Part shown: piece by piece, positions 9,849-20,987 of the stretch
How positions within the stretch are numbered: the stretch's first letter is position 1
Layout: each line of letters starts with the position of its first letter
Origin: Cordilura impudica
Taxonomy: Eukaryota; Arthropoda; Insecta; Diptera; Scathophagidae
Assembly: GCA_963682025.1 (NCBI GenBank)
Contig: OY821517.1
Span: 51,284,662 to 51,348,661 of the forward strand
DNA length: 64,000 nt
Direction: 5' to 3'
Made by a program: the position numbers and the translations under genes
The notes under the pieces: generated by a model
Databases searched by the model: none
Seen by the model: only the letters and a program-made list of their open reading frames with translations
Told to the model about the DNA's origin: nothing

Positions 9849-10486
9849 ACAAGGCGGTATAGACCTACTATACGATACCATATACCATGCATTTAGAGAC
9901 TCTATCTGTTAGGCCCAAGTAATTAGATATAGAAAATAAACTTAACCCGTTGTTATTAACAGTGCCTTTGCCTTTGCCTTTGAATATGAAAAAATTAATA
10001 TCGGATGCTATATTTATATGGCAGTTAGGTCGGACCGGTTCTGACTCTATATGCTAATGTCACTTATTTTTTGCAAAAACATATGCATACAAACCAAATT
10101 TGAGAAAAATCTGTGCAATATATTAATTTTTTGATAGATTTAAGAGAAGATCTGGAAGCAGCTTTATATGTGTGCTATGGTTAAGAATTGTCCCATAGGA
10201 TTTATTTTTGTACTACCGATAAATGGATGTAATAAACATACACAAACCAAATTTGAGCGAGATCTTTGTGCTAATTTGGATATTATGACAATTTAAGTCG
10301 ATCTCATAAGTATTATTTGTATGGCTGAAAGAAACTTATATGCTAAATAAATTTCATCAAAATAAATATATTCAGATTTGTGACCTGTAGTTTGATTACA
10401 AGGTTTACATGGACACACAGACGGACAGACGCATGGACGGACATCGCTAAATCGGCTTAAAAAGTGATTCTGAGTCGATTGGTAAT
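9849..10486 (+). mobile_element. mini-me-like element, copy D, diverged and 3'-truncated
   Basis: Recognisable from ACAAGGCGGTATAGACCTAC through TACGATACCATATACC and the GGAC tract at about 10420-10442, ending near GATTGGTAAT. The terminal palindrome has decayed and the 3' hairpin is missing; A/T repeat follows directly. Confidence 0.75.
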
Positions 10487-10570
10487 AGCACCCTTTTTAA
10501 AATAGTACCCTTTTTAAATAGTACGGTTGTTAAAAAAATATCCTTTTTAAAAGTACACTTTCCTTTAAAG

Positions 10571-11018
10571 AAAATACGTTTTGTTTTTTATTTTTTGATT
10601 TTAACAATTTATATACATCATCATCATTTTTCTTAATTGTTTTGATATTTAGTTCCCTTTCAAATTTATTTATTTTTATTTTTTTATAAAATATTTCATC
10701 TTAGCATGTTAAGAAGGATATGTTTCTCAAAAAATATTTAATAAGTTTGTGTTGATTTTTGTGACTATCAATAATAATTTACACAGATACACCTCTTATA
10801 CCGACCGACCCCAAATCACTTTTTTAGTGGACTTAATGCCTTTCGCTCGATCGTTTGTTAGAACACGTATGTAAACTTGCCACGCAATTTAAATGTCGCA
10901 ATTATACAGTGTCCTTAAATTAACATATCACTGGCTAATTCATATAAAAATATTTTAAAATTAGCTTTTTTTTACTATTAATATCCGGACATTTTTAGAC
11001 AAGAACCGTTTGAATTTT
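10571..11018. other. Intergenic AT-rich stretch
   Basis: No coding similarity or terminal repeats. 10930-10975 (GGCTAATTCATATAAA and onward) resembles 42727-42770, so a short dispersed repeat is shared. Confidence 0.4.
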
Positions 11019-11815
11019 TTTATACCCTATACCAGTATGTGGTTTGGGTATAATGACTTTGTGCTGCTGTTTGTAACCACCAAAACTATTTGACCTAGAC
11101 CCAACTTTTATTATACCGATCGACTCCGAATCACTTTCGGAGTCGATTTAGCGATGTGCATCCGTCCGTCTGTCCGTCCGTCCGTCTGTATGTCCATGTA
11201 AACTTTCTAATCAAACTACAGTTCGCAAATGTGAATATATTTTGATGCAATTTAGTATATAAGCTTTCGTCGGCCATAGGATAAACGCTATTAAAATTGG
11301 TGAAACTTGGTCCATGTTCAGACCTAGTCCCCATACAAATGACCCCTATTAAATCGACATAAATTGCCAAAATATCCAAATTATCATATAGATCTCAGTC
11401 AAATTGGGTTTGTATGCGTTTAATATATCCATAAATCGGCAATCCACAAAAAAATCGCTATAGGACAATTTTTAGTCATAGGCCCCATATAGAGATGCTT
11501 CCCGATCTTCACTTAAATCTATCTAAAAAAAACAAAAATAATGCACAGATTTTTCTAAAATTTGGTTCGTATATATTTCTTTCTAAATATAAGTGACTTT
11601 ACCAAATATAGTTTTGACCTAGTCCCCATATAAATATAGCATCCGGTATGAACTTTTTCATATCTGCATCCAAAAAAATTAATATCAATGCCACTCGAAT
11701 TTGGTTTATGCTTATTTTCTATATCGAATTGGTTGGACCGAAAGATAGGGTCTCCAAACCATGGTATGGGGTATCGTATAGTCAGTCCAGACCGACTATC
11801 ATTTTCTTTCTTATT
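11019..11815 (-). mobile_element. mini-me-like element, copy E
   Basis: Minus-strand copy with the 3' hairpin at 11019-11056 (TATACCCTATACCAGTATGTG onward), GTCC/GTCT tract at 11155-11190 and a mutated palindrome (GTCAGTCCAGACCGAC) near 11781-11796. Decayed ACAAGTAAGA end near 11815. Confidence 0.85.
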
Positions 11816-11999
11816 TTTCTTTTAATTACCGTATGAATTCTAAGGTCTCAAAACATTCTTAAAGGAATCAAAATTCGTGTATTATAAGGCCGACCGCGTT
11901 AAATAATGTATTTCAGTGGTGTTCTATGAAGTACTTAGGGCACTTATAGGTTTTCTACCCTAGTAAGAGAAAATAAATAAAATTTTACCAACAGTAATT

Positions 12000-14900
12000 A
12001 ATTATTTGCATGGGGAATGGGCATTGCAAGTAAAGGTGGAAAGTTCTTGATTGCCATTCACTTGGGAGTGGCCAGGAACGATTCCTTTGTTGCATTGTCA
12101 ATGCAGCTCACGACCTCCGGCTTTAGGCCAGGTATTCCCCGGGCAATGGCTTTTGGACACCCGTCCAAAGCTAGCGAATGTGAGAAAGCATCCTGCCTGG
12201 AGGATAGCTGGCAGCCCCAGCACCAGGATCGGTTGCGGAAGCCTAATCAGCTACTTCATCCTAAAACTAATTGATTAACGAAACCACAACAAATGAAATA
12301 AAACGATATGATCTACCGATGACAACCTTTAGCATGAAAACCCGGACAAGATTTGGAACATGGAATGTTAGAACGCTAATGGAGGCATCACGCCTGGCTC
12401 AATTGAGCAAAGAATTTATGAATTACAACTTATTATTTTTGGGCATAAGTGAAATGAGATGGCCTGATTCAGGAGAAACTACAACAACAAACGGACTTCA
12501 CCTTTTGTATTCTGGTAAACCCGCCAACGAAAAAAGATCATCTGGTGTTGGTTTTCTTCTCTCCAGGGAAGCACATAAAGCTCTTATTAGCTGGAAACCA
12601 TAATCTAACCGCATAATCGCCATTAGATTACGCACACGCGCCAGAAACCTTACATGCATCCAATGTTATGCGCCTACAGAAGTCTCCGATTTTGACGTGA
12701 AAGAAGAATTCTATAGCCTTCTTGATCGAGCAATCACATCTTCAAATCGTGGTGATATACTGGTAGTAATGGGCGGAAAGTATCATGGGTGTACACGGCT
12801 TGGGCCAAAGATACGAAAACGGAGAATTATTTATGAATATGTGCGCAGAAAATAATCTGGTAATAGGGGGCACACTGTTCCCACACAAACCAATACACAA
12901 AATAACATGGGTATCACCCGACCATGTTACAGAGAACCAAATAGACCATATAGCTATATCTAGAAAATGGCGTGGTTCTTTATTGGATGTGCGAAATAAA
13001 AGAGGTGCTGATGTAGCCAGTGACCATCATCTACTCATCGCAAGTGTGCGCATAAAGATAGCGGCTATAAAAAAGAACGACCCACGTATATCTAAGAGAT
13101 TCGATGTTAGTAGACTGAAAATCCCATCCGTCGCATCGAACTTTTCTAATGCCATAAATGAATCGTTGACGTCAACACCTCAAGATCAACGAAGGGATTG
13201 GAAAGTTACAAAAAATATACTAGTGAGTGCTGCCACAGAACATATAGGTCTCAAAGAAAATAAACATAAAGAATGGCTATCTGAAGAGACATGGACAATA
13301 ATTAATGAAAGAAAGAAACTTAAAGCTGCACTTAACTCTGCAAAAACGCGAAGTGAAAAGTCGACTCTTCAAAACCAACATGCAATTCTAGATCGTAAAG
13401 TAAAACGCAGTGCCCGCAAAGACAAACGCGCATGGACGAATGCCATAGCCGAAGAGGCTCAAGCAGCGGCAGAGACGAACCGCACCAGTGACTTGTACCG
13501 ACTCATCAAGAAGTTATCAAGTAACAACTACTCAGTCACAGGTAAACCAGTGAAAGACAACTCTGGCACACTAATCACGTCCAAAGATGAACAGCTTGAA
13601 CTTTGGGCTACACACTTCTCTGAAATGTTCACCTCACGCCCACAAGAAACTGCACCTATATGTAGCTGCATGAATCACAACACACGATCAAATATCAGTA
13701 TTACCCCTCCAGTAATATCTGAGATTGTACAAGCCGTAAAAGCGCTTAAAAACAACAAAAGTCCGGGCAACGACAACATATCTCCAGAGCTCCTTAAGCT
13801 AAACTCCAGAACGAGCGCAGAACTTATTTTTCCTATTATTGAGGAAATCTGGTTATCAGAGATAATTCCAGACGACCTAAAAGAAGGTATTATAGTGAAG
13901 ATCCCCAAGAAGGGCGACTTAACAAATCGTAACAACTGGCGGGGCATCACACTATTAAGTATGATCAATAAAGTTTTAGCCCACGTTATAACTAAGAGGT
14001 TATCGGACTCTTTAATGCCAGATTTAAGAAGACAACAGGCTGGTTTTTGCCCCAAAAAGTCATGCGTTGATTACATTAACTCACTAAGAGTAATAGTAGA
14101 GCAGTCAGTTGAATGGCGATCTCCTCTTTACCTTATATTTATCGATTTTGAAAAGGCATTTGACACCCTGGCACATGATGTGATTTGGAATGCTCTGGAG
14201 TGTAAAGGCGTCCCACGTAAACTTATCCAACTTATAAAATGCCTATACACAGGAGCAAGTTGCCGAATCCTACACGATGGCATGCTTAGCCGTAAGATTG
14301 AGGTTGGTACAGGCGTTCGTCAAGGGTGTGTAATGTCACCACTGCTCTTTAATATCGTGCTAGATATTGTGATGCAGCACGCAATAGTGGGCAACCGAGG
14401 AATCGTATGGGGTTTAAACGAGCGATTAGAGGACCTCGAATACGCAGATGACATATGCCTCCTTTCTCACAGCCGCACTGATATGTCCACAAAATTGAAA
14501 CGACTTATAGACATATCAGAGAAGGCGGGGCTCAAGATAAATATAAAAAAGACAAAAGTCATGCGTATTAACGCCGAAAACGTAAATTCCTTCCTGGTAA
14601 ATAATGAAACTTTAGAAGAAGTCGATACATTCTGCTATCTTGGCGCCATTATCAATCGAACTGGAGGATCTAGCGAAGATATTGCTAGTCGAATAAAAAA
14701 GGGCAAACAATCCTTTGGTCTGCTCAATAAAGTGTGGAAATCGTCCACAATATCACGTCGTATTAAAATTAATATATTCAACTCCAACGTAAAATCAACG
14801 TTGTTATATGGATGCGAAACTTGGAACGCTGCCTCCCGAGACATTAAATCCTTGCAAGTTTTCGTTAACAAATGTCTTCGAAGAATTCTACGAATCTTCT

Positions 14901-15245
14901 GGCCACGAACTATTTCGAACATCAACCTGTGGCGCGAAACAATGCAAACACCGCTGCGCGTAGAAATACTGAGAAGAAAGTGGAAATGGATCGGACATAT
15001 ACTCCGCAAACAACCGTCCGATATTGCCCGAAATGCTATTGAATGGAACATGGAACCCTCAGGGAAGTCGTAGAACAGGGCGACCAGCTCACACGTGGCG
15101 AAGACAAATCGACTCCGAGATAAGAAAAATGCGTAAAAGCTGGAGCGAAGTAAAAAACATAGCGATTGATAGATCTGAGTGGAGGAAGTTTGTTGAGGCC
15201 CTATGCTCCTTATAGGATCGAAGGGAATATATATATATATGGAAG
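12000..15245 (+). mobile_element. Non-LTR retrotransposon (LINE) with endonuclease and reverse transcriptase
   Basis: A markedly more GC-rich 5' leader (about 12000-12270) precedes one APE-type endonuclease/reverse transcriptase gene, and a TA-dinucleotide stretch at 15228-15240 closes the element. The leader has short open frames but no motif I recognise. The protein belongs to the LINE group often mis-annotated as craniofacial development protein 2-like; its clade (I, Nimb or RTE-like) is not settled here. No target duplication could be identified. Confidence 0.85.
12304..15215 (+). pseudogene. LINE endonuclease-reverse transcriptase, three disruptions
   Basis: The protein would nick target DNA and copy its own RNA. 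The endonuclease starts with TWNVRTL (catalytic Asn) and ISEMRW (catalytic Glu), about 12358-12465, and ends with SDHHLL (about 13019). The intervening GDFN motif is lost to mutation. A TAA at 12601-12603 interrupts the frame, which continues in phase to IQCYAPTEV; a frameshift follows near 12784. The longest intact frame (12785-15073, 762 residues) holds the RT: palm Asp in FIDFEKAFD at about residue 454, GVRQGCVMSP, and YADD at residues 553-556 (14441-14452). A second frameshift at 15043-15056 is a tandem copy of ATGGAAC; beyond it the C-terminal tail (TGRPAHTWRR...EALCSL) resumes to 15215. Sequence quality suggests a fairly recent but dead copy. Confidence 0.9.
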
Positions 15246-15277
15246 ACACGGTCATTGTCTTTTATAATAAGAAATTA

Positions 15278-15425
15278 TAATGGAAATTGGCCAAAAAGTA
15301 AGAAATTAACTTAAAATTTCGAATTTAAAATTTCAGTGGTAGTCGTGCCAAACATTGGTCGTAATATTGAATTTAGGATAAAGATGGGAGTATCAAAGAT
15401 TCGGCACAGCCAAATATAATACTCT
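15278..15425. repeat. Dispersed repeat shared with 42920-43105
   Basis: AATTATAATGGAAATTGGCC, a GGTAGTCGTGCC-like segment and a TTCGGC/GCCGAA palindrome remnant occur in the same order in both places. The right part (15384-15425, GTATCAAAGATTCGGCACAG) is the inverted start of the second mini-me-like family seen intact at 63661. Confidence 0.6.
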
Positions 15426-15775
15426 TATTCGTTTCTAATCATACACATAATTCATTTCAGTTGTTTCCTGCTAGATGTGGATTTGCAGCCACAGTGCGTT
15501 GGTATAATCTGCATAAATAACGAAGGGGTCTTTTGCAGAGTTTAGCGTATTTTTTTTTAACACACAATTCTGTTCAAAAAATATAGGAAAAAGTTGTTGT
15601 TGTAGTTGTTTGCTAGTCGTTACCTTCAACGTGGCCAACATGGCCAACCCAGCACAAAAAAAAAGAAGAAATCTCTTTTTCTTCCCCTAGCTTTCAACAA
15701 GTGACGATCTACTGCTTATACAAGAAGTTATTTAAAAGAACTTTGTAAAATATTAACAGAAAGGTGTTTAATTAA

Positions 15776-16115
15776 AACTAGCAAACTGCAGCGCTCGAAA
15801 CTCGAGTATAATTTCTAGGCAGCCGTATTTTTCAACTTAGTGAATGAAGATAACTCATTAACAAACACATTAACAAATTTAATAAAACACACATAGCATA
15901 TATGTATAATTTTATGCATGTATTAGTAGCAGCTTTATATGCCATTTACTCAAAATAAAGGAAAAAATTTAAAAATCTGTAAATCTGCAAAATGGCTAAA
16001 AGAAATACCTTTCATATAATATACGTTTGATCAAAATCGGGATAAAACGGTAGTCCAAAACATCGGTCACAAGAAATTGGCTAGCCTATTCACATTATAG
16101 ATATAAGCTCTCCTT
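15776..16115 (+). repeat. Dispersed repeat, copy 1 (partner at 19787-20180)
   Basis: Begins ACTAGCAAACTGCAGCGCTC and shares CATTAACAAATTTAATAAA, AAAATTTAAAAATCTGTAAA and AAAACGGTA with 19787-20180. No protein, no terminal inverted repeat. Family unknown. Confidence 0.65.
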
Positions 16116-16671
16116 ATTGAAGTGATTTGAAACTACATACTCCAGCGATGACAATTTAGCACTTTTCGTGCTAGATTTAGCGCTTTTTGATGACAAAAAA
16201 GAGAAGATTTTTTGGCCTATTGTAAAAAAGCGCTAAAGCACTTTATGTTTGCATTTTCCAGCAACGATGCCAAATAGTTCCATGCAAAAACCTCTAAACA
16301 GTATCAGCCTTAAATTAAATTGAAAAGAAGAGCACTGAAAAGCGCCAATTGGATATTGTTTTTTAAGTGTATATCAATAAAAAATTATAAAGTATGCACA
16401 GAAGATTTTTAACCACTCTTCATATTTAAATAAAAACGTTATACGTACGTTATATAAATATACTTAGTTCAAAGGTATACAAATTTGTTTAACAATAAAA
16501 GGCGCTAAAATCACTTTCAAAACGATAACGGAAAGCGCCAATGGAAAAAAGGTCCTTACCGTTATATCTAGCGCGAAAAGCGCTGTGCTCATATCGCAGT
16601 TTTTAAGTGACTTTAGCGTTTTTTAAGAACAACATTTTATATTAAAAGAAATTTTTAAGATGTTATTAATT
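16116..16671. other. AT-rich stretch with recurrent AAAGCGC/AGCGCTT words
   Basis: Words such as AGCGCTTTTTGA, AAAAAGCGCTAAAGC and GAAAAGCGCC recur loosely in both orientations (16170-16630), suggesting an old repeat. No gene is visible. Confidence 0.35.
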
Positions 16672-16791
16672 GACTTTAATTATACCAATCGATACACTAT
16701 ATCTTTCTGAGTAGATTTAGCGATGTCCCTCCGTCCGTCTGTGCGTTCATGTAAACCTTGTAATCAAACTATAGCTCGCAAATATGAACAT
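16672..16791 (-). mobile_element. mini-me-like fragment, copy F
   Basis: Only the part from ATTATACCAATCGATAC through the GTCC/GTCT tract to CGCAAATATGAA remains. It is cut off at 16791 where a long-TIR element end (TTAGGGCGACAGCC) begins. Confidence 0.7.
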
Positions 16792-16948
16792 TAGGGCGAC
16801 AGCCATTTTTTTTTTTTTTTTGAATTTCAAGACGTGCGGGTCGGATTATTGTGACACTAGACCTAAAACTTTACGCGAAATTTGCGCCAAACCGGACAAT
16901 GCTTTCTGGACACGCATTGAGTTCAAAGTTCAAATATGAATTTATATG
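16792..16948 (+). mobile_element. Solo end of the long-TIR element family
   Basis: TTAGGGCGACAGCC followed by ACGTGCGGGTCGGATTATTG matches both ends of the 28.5-35.6 kb element (28543-28700 and, inverted, about 32820-32960). It stops at TTTATATG. The rest of the element is absent. Confidence 0.72.
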
Positions 16949-17446
16949 TTTTATTGTTTTTGCTAATCTACATTTACGTTAACGGCGTGCCCTATTTTTC
17001 TTGTTTTTTCAAGACAAAAACAAACATGTATATTGTAGTATGCAATGTGTAGTCGTATACAAACATATTTGTTTCAAAGTTTTTCTATATTTTAGTTTGT
17101 TATATTGGAAGAGGCTTAAATAGTATAACTTTTGCTTGAATTCTCATTTAGTTGTTTCCAGCAAATATATATGAATTTAACTTTTTACCAAACAAACTAT
17201 CTACTACTTTTGGTTACTGATGAGGGTTGGTGACTCTTCCCGAAACAGCTGTATAACATGTCATGCAGAATGTAGATAAATTTTTTGAAACAAATGTGGC
17301 AATGTTTTTGCTTTATTTAAAGTAAAAACATTTGATCTTGAGCCTGTATAATTTCAAACTCAATCATTAAAATGATAAAGATCGAAAATAAGATTTTTTT
17401 ATTTTTATAAAAAATAATAAAATTATAAAAATATTGTATAGATTTT

Positions 17447-18365
17447 TTGAGAAAAATGAGTGAGCGAAACTTCCGTATCTGCAGGAAAAAGGTAAAATCC
17501 ATAATTCGGAAGATACGAAGAAGATCATGTTTAAATTTTTTCTCGAACTGTGATCATAAACAACTCTGGGAAAAATTAAAATCAGTTGGTGCTGTAAATG
17601 AAAACCAGCCGAATGTCGTTATTAATCCAGATGCTTTTAATCAATATTCTAGAATGCCAATAACATCAACAGTGATATCAATTGTTTCATGTCCAGAAAT
17701 GTCACTGAGTTTGAAGCACATAATGCTATGTCTAGACCTAAATCGGATGCTGTGGGTGCTGATGGAATTCCATTAATATTTTATTAAATTAATATTTCCT
17801 GAAATCCTTTCACATCTCACATATATAATAAATTCACATATTACAAGAACCTTTTTTTCCTTCAGAATGGAAAATTCGCAAAGCTGTACCTACCCCTAAG
17901 GTAAAATGTCCTAGTTTTGTAGAAGATTTTCGCCCCTTTACAATTTAAATTTTTGTGATTTTTTTAAAAGATGAAATTCAGTTATGAATTTTTTGATGAC
18001 CAGTTATATTTAGACGAGTTGGCAATAACCAGCCCATTTCAGTCTGGTTTCCGAAAAGCATATAACACATCCGTTTAAATGTTAGATATTACTAGACCGT
18101 TCCGTTCCGAACTAGAGAAATATCTGGCAAATGTATTAATATTTTTGAACTTCCGGAAGGCGTTTGACTTGTTAAGCCATGATTTATTAGCAAGGAAACT
18201 AATTGAACAATACAATTTTAATCCATTGTCAAACAAATTAATGATCTCCTTTTTAAGCATCCGTTAGCAATTTGTCCAAATACGGGGTCAATATTCTAGC
18301 TTATTGGATCTATATGGGGGTACTCCGCAGGGATCAATACTAGGTCCACTCCTTTTTTTGTTATA
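17447..18365 (+). pseudogene. Decayed reverse transcriptase of a Jockey/CR1-like LINE
   Basis: Fragments in several frames follow the order of an RT domain. They are AVGADGIPL (about 17748), SEWKIRKAVPTPKV with DFRPF (17865-17942), SPFQSGFRKAYNTSV (about 18029), IFLNFRKAFD and SHDLLARKLIEQYN (18140-18215), then GGTPQGSILGPLLFLL (about 18315-18363). The expected palm Asp in FLDFSKAFD is Asn here (FLNFRKAFD), and stops and frameshifts are frequent, so it is inactive. The YADD box was not found downstream. Confidence 0.8.
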
Positions 18366-19263
18366 AATTATGACATATTTGTAGACCAATGCAATTGGAA
18401 AATGTGATTTTATTTATTTCTATAATTTTTTAATGAACTCTTTGACCGTGATATTGCTGTGATAATACTAGCAAAAAGTTGTAAAAATTACATTATCTGC
18501 AAGTCAAACTTTTTAAAATATTATGACCTCTAATACAAATGTAGTGCTTGTTGGTCGAAATTGATGTCCTTCCCTTCTATTACAAAAAATACATTAAATT
18601 CAAAAGTTTTACTATATTAGTGATGACTTTTTTTGCTGGGAGTACCAAATTCTATTATGAAAAAGGGCGCATATCAAAATGTAAATGTTTAGTTTATGTT
18701 TCTTTTACATTTACATGACTGACCAGAAATGGAATTCCTTTTCATAATTCCTCTATTTATAAAGAAAAATGTTTGAGTAAAAAGAACTTGGGTGGAAAAA
18801 TACAAATTTTGTTAGAGTTAGTTACAAAGGATAGAAGATATAAGGAGCCCTCTTGAAATGTGTTCCAATTTGGATCGGAACAGTTCTTTTAATGGCCCAT
18901 TAATTTTGGTGTGGAAAATTGGGGTAGTCAAATTGGCAAATTTGAATTATATTAAATTTTTCCACAAAGTAACAAATAACAAATTTAGCATCTAATAACA
19001 ATAATAAAAAAAATTTTAAAAACGATAAAAAATTACAAAAACTTATCATTTATACGCATTATATTGACGCTCAACCAATTGTCTTTTGAACTGATGGCTC
19101 AAGGACTTAGAAAACGCTTTTTATTGACCAACTTGTGCTTAAAATATGAAAAACCGACGAAAAATCCCATATTTCGAGAAAATCCGATTTGTGCCACCTC
19201 AGAAGGTCTTTCAAAAAATCTAAAAAAAATTTTCGAAAATACTTTACCCCATAAGCTTTCAAC
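18366..19263. other. AT-rich stretch, probably LINE 3' debris and unassigned sequence
   Basis: No conserved motif was recognised after the GPLLFL block. Open frames of about 70 codons near 19064-19331 overlap on both strands and look fortuitous. Confidence 0.3.
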
Positions 19264-19310
19264 AACAAACTGATATATACCCTCTGCAAAGTGTGTGGAG
19301 GGTATAAAGT
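19264..19310. mobile_element. Terminal hairpin of a second-family mini-me-like element
   Basis: ATACCCTC...GAGGGTAT forms a stem around TGCAAAGTGTGTG at about 19275-19305, the same type of terminal hairpin as TTATACCC...GGGTATAA in copies A-H. Confidence 0.5.
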
Positions 19311-19786
19311 CATGCAATATAGTGTGCTCAATTTAATAACAACCGAACTATCCTTGTTGTTATTGACATATATTTGTTTTTATTGTATTTTGCACGATAT
19401 ATTCATTAATACAAGTAGCAATGCAAACATTTTTGTCAATAATTTGCAGCTTAAGTTTCCTCATGTTTGCAACTGACTATTAGAAAAGAGAGATGGCATA
19501 AAAATCAAATTAGCAAAATGATAACTTCAATTGGCAAGTGTGTTAACATCTTACACATATACGTATAAAATATATAATGTAAATACAGTAGAATCTCAAA
19601 AAAGTTAACTCGCGTAAATGTTAATTTAATAGGTTAAGTTAACGCAAATTAAGCCTCCACGTACCGCTATAAAAAGTTAACTTTCCAGTTTTCTGAGCCT
19701 ATGAACTAATAATTATCAGTGGCAACGCTGAGCTCTAATTTGCAATTATTGGCTGTAAAATCCTGTGCCTAATATTTATTATTACT

Positions 19787-20180
19787 AGCTGCTTCCAGCC
19801 CTCGAAACTTGAGTGCAAATTCTAGGAAACTATTTTTTCATTAAAAAAAGACCCTAAAGGTATGCCAATTAATTATAGCTAGTTCACAAATCAACACAAA
19901 AAAAACAAACTTCATTTTTTACAAACACATTAACAAATTTAATAAACACACACATAGCATTGTATAATTTTATGTATGTGTTAGAAGCAAATTTAAAAAC
20001 GGTTTACTCAAAATAATGGAAAAAATTTAAAAATCTGTAAATCTGCAAAACGACTAAAAAGAAACAGCTTTCAACTAATATAAATTTGGTCAAAATCTGG
20101 ATAAAACGGTACAACAAAGCATCGGCCAAAAGAAATCGCCTAGCTTGTTAATATTATAGATTTATTATTTCAACTGGTGG
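19787..20180 (+). repeat. Dispersed repeat, copy 2 (partner at 15776-16115)
   Basis: Starts ACTAGCTGCTTCCAGCCCTC and follows the same word order as copy 1. It lies between the left arm of the pogo element and the array, so it arrived after the pogo insertion. Confidence 0.65.
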
Positions 20181-20189
20181 ATTTTTAGT

Positions 20190-20987
20190 TTTTATACCCT
20201 ATACCACTATGTGGTTGGGTATAATGACTTTGAGCTGTAACTACTAAAAATATTTGACCTAGACCCATCTTTTATTATACCGATCGAATCAGAATCATTA
20301 TCTAATCAGAATCATTATCTGATTCGATCTAACGATGTCCGTCCGTCCGTCTGTGTGTCTATGTAAACTTTGTTATCAAACTACAGGTCGCAAATATGAA
20401 TATATTTTAATAAGATTTGGTATTTAAGCTTCTATCGGCCATAGGATGAACGCTGTTGAAATCGGTGAAATTCGGTCCATGTTCAGACCTAGTCTCCATA
20501 CAAATGACACCTATGAGATCGACATAAATTGCCATAAGATCCAAGTTATCATACAGATCAAAGCCAAATTGGGTTTGTATGTGTTTATTATATCCGTTAA
20601 TCAGTAGTTCAAAAATAATCCCTATAGGATAATTCTTAATCATAGGCCCCATGTAGAGCTGCTTCCCGATCTGCACTTAAATCTATCAAAAAAAAAATAT
20701 TGCACTGATTCTCCTCTTATTTTGTTTGTTTATATTTTTGCAAAATACAAGAGACTTTACCTCGCATGGCCAGGATCGGTCCACATTTCGACCTAGTCCC
20801 CATATAAATATAGAGTCCGATATAAACTTTTTCATATCTGTAGCCAAAAAAATTAATAACAATGCCACTCAAATTTGGTTTATGCTTATTTTCTATATTG
20901 AATTAGTTGGACCGAAGAGATGGGGTCTCTAAACAATGGTATAGGTATCGTTTAGTCGGTCTAGACCGACTATAATTTCCTACGTGT
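20190..20987 (-). mobile_element. mini-me-like element, copy G
   Basis: Minus-strand copy with the hairpin end at 20190-20225, GTCC/GTCT tract at 20336-20360 and the intact palindrome GTCGGTCTAGACCGAC at 20955-20970. Inserted in or at the edge of the AT array that follows. Confidence 0.88.

Noticed and set aside
13675..14055. Minus-strand frames opposite the LINE reverse transcriptase (also 14635-15255)
   Set aside because: Antisense shadows of the real plus-strand gene.
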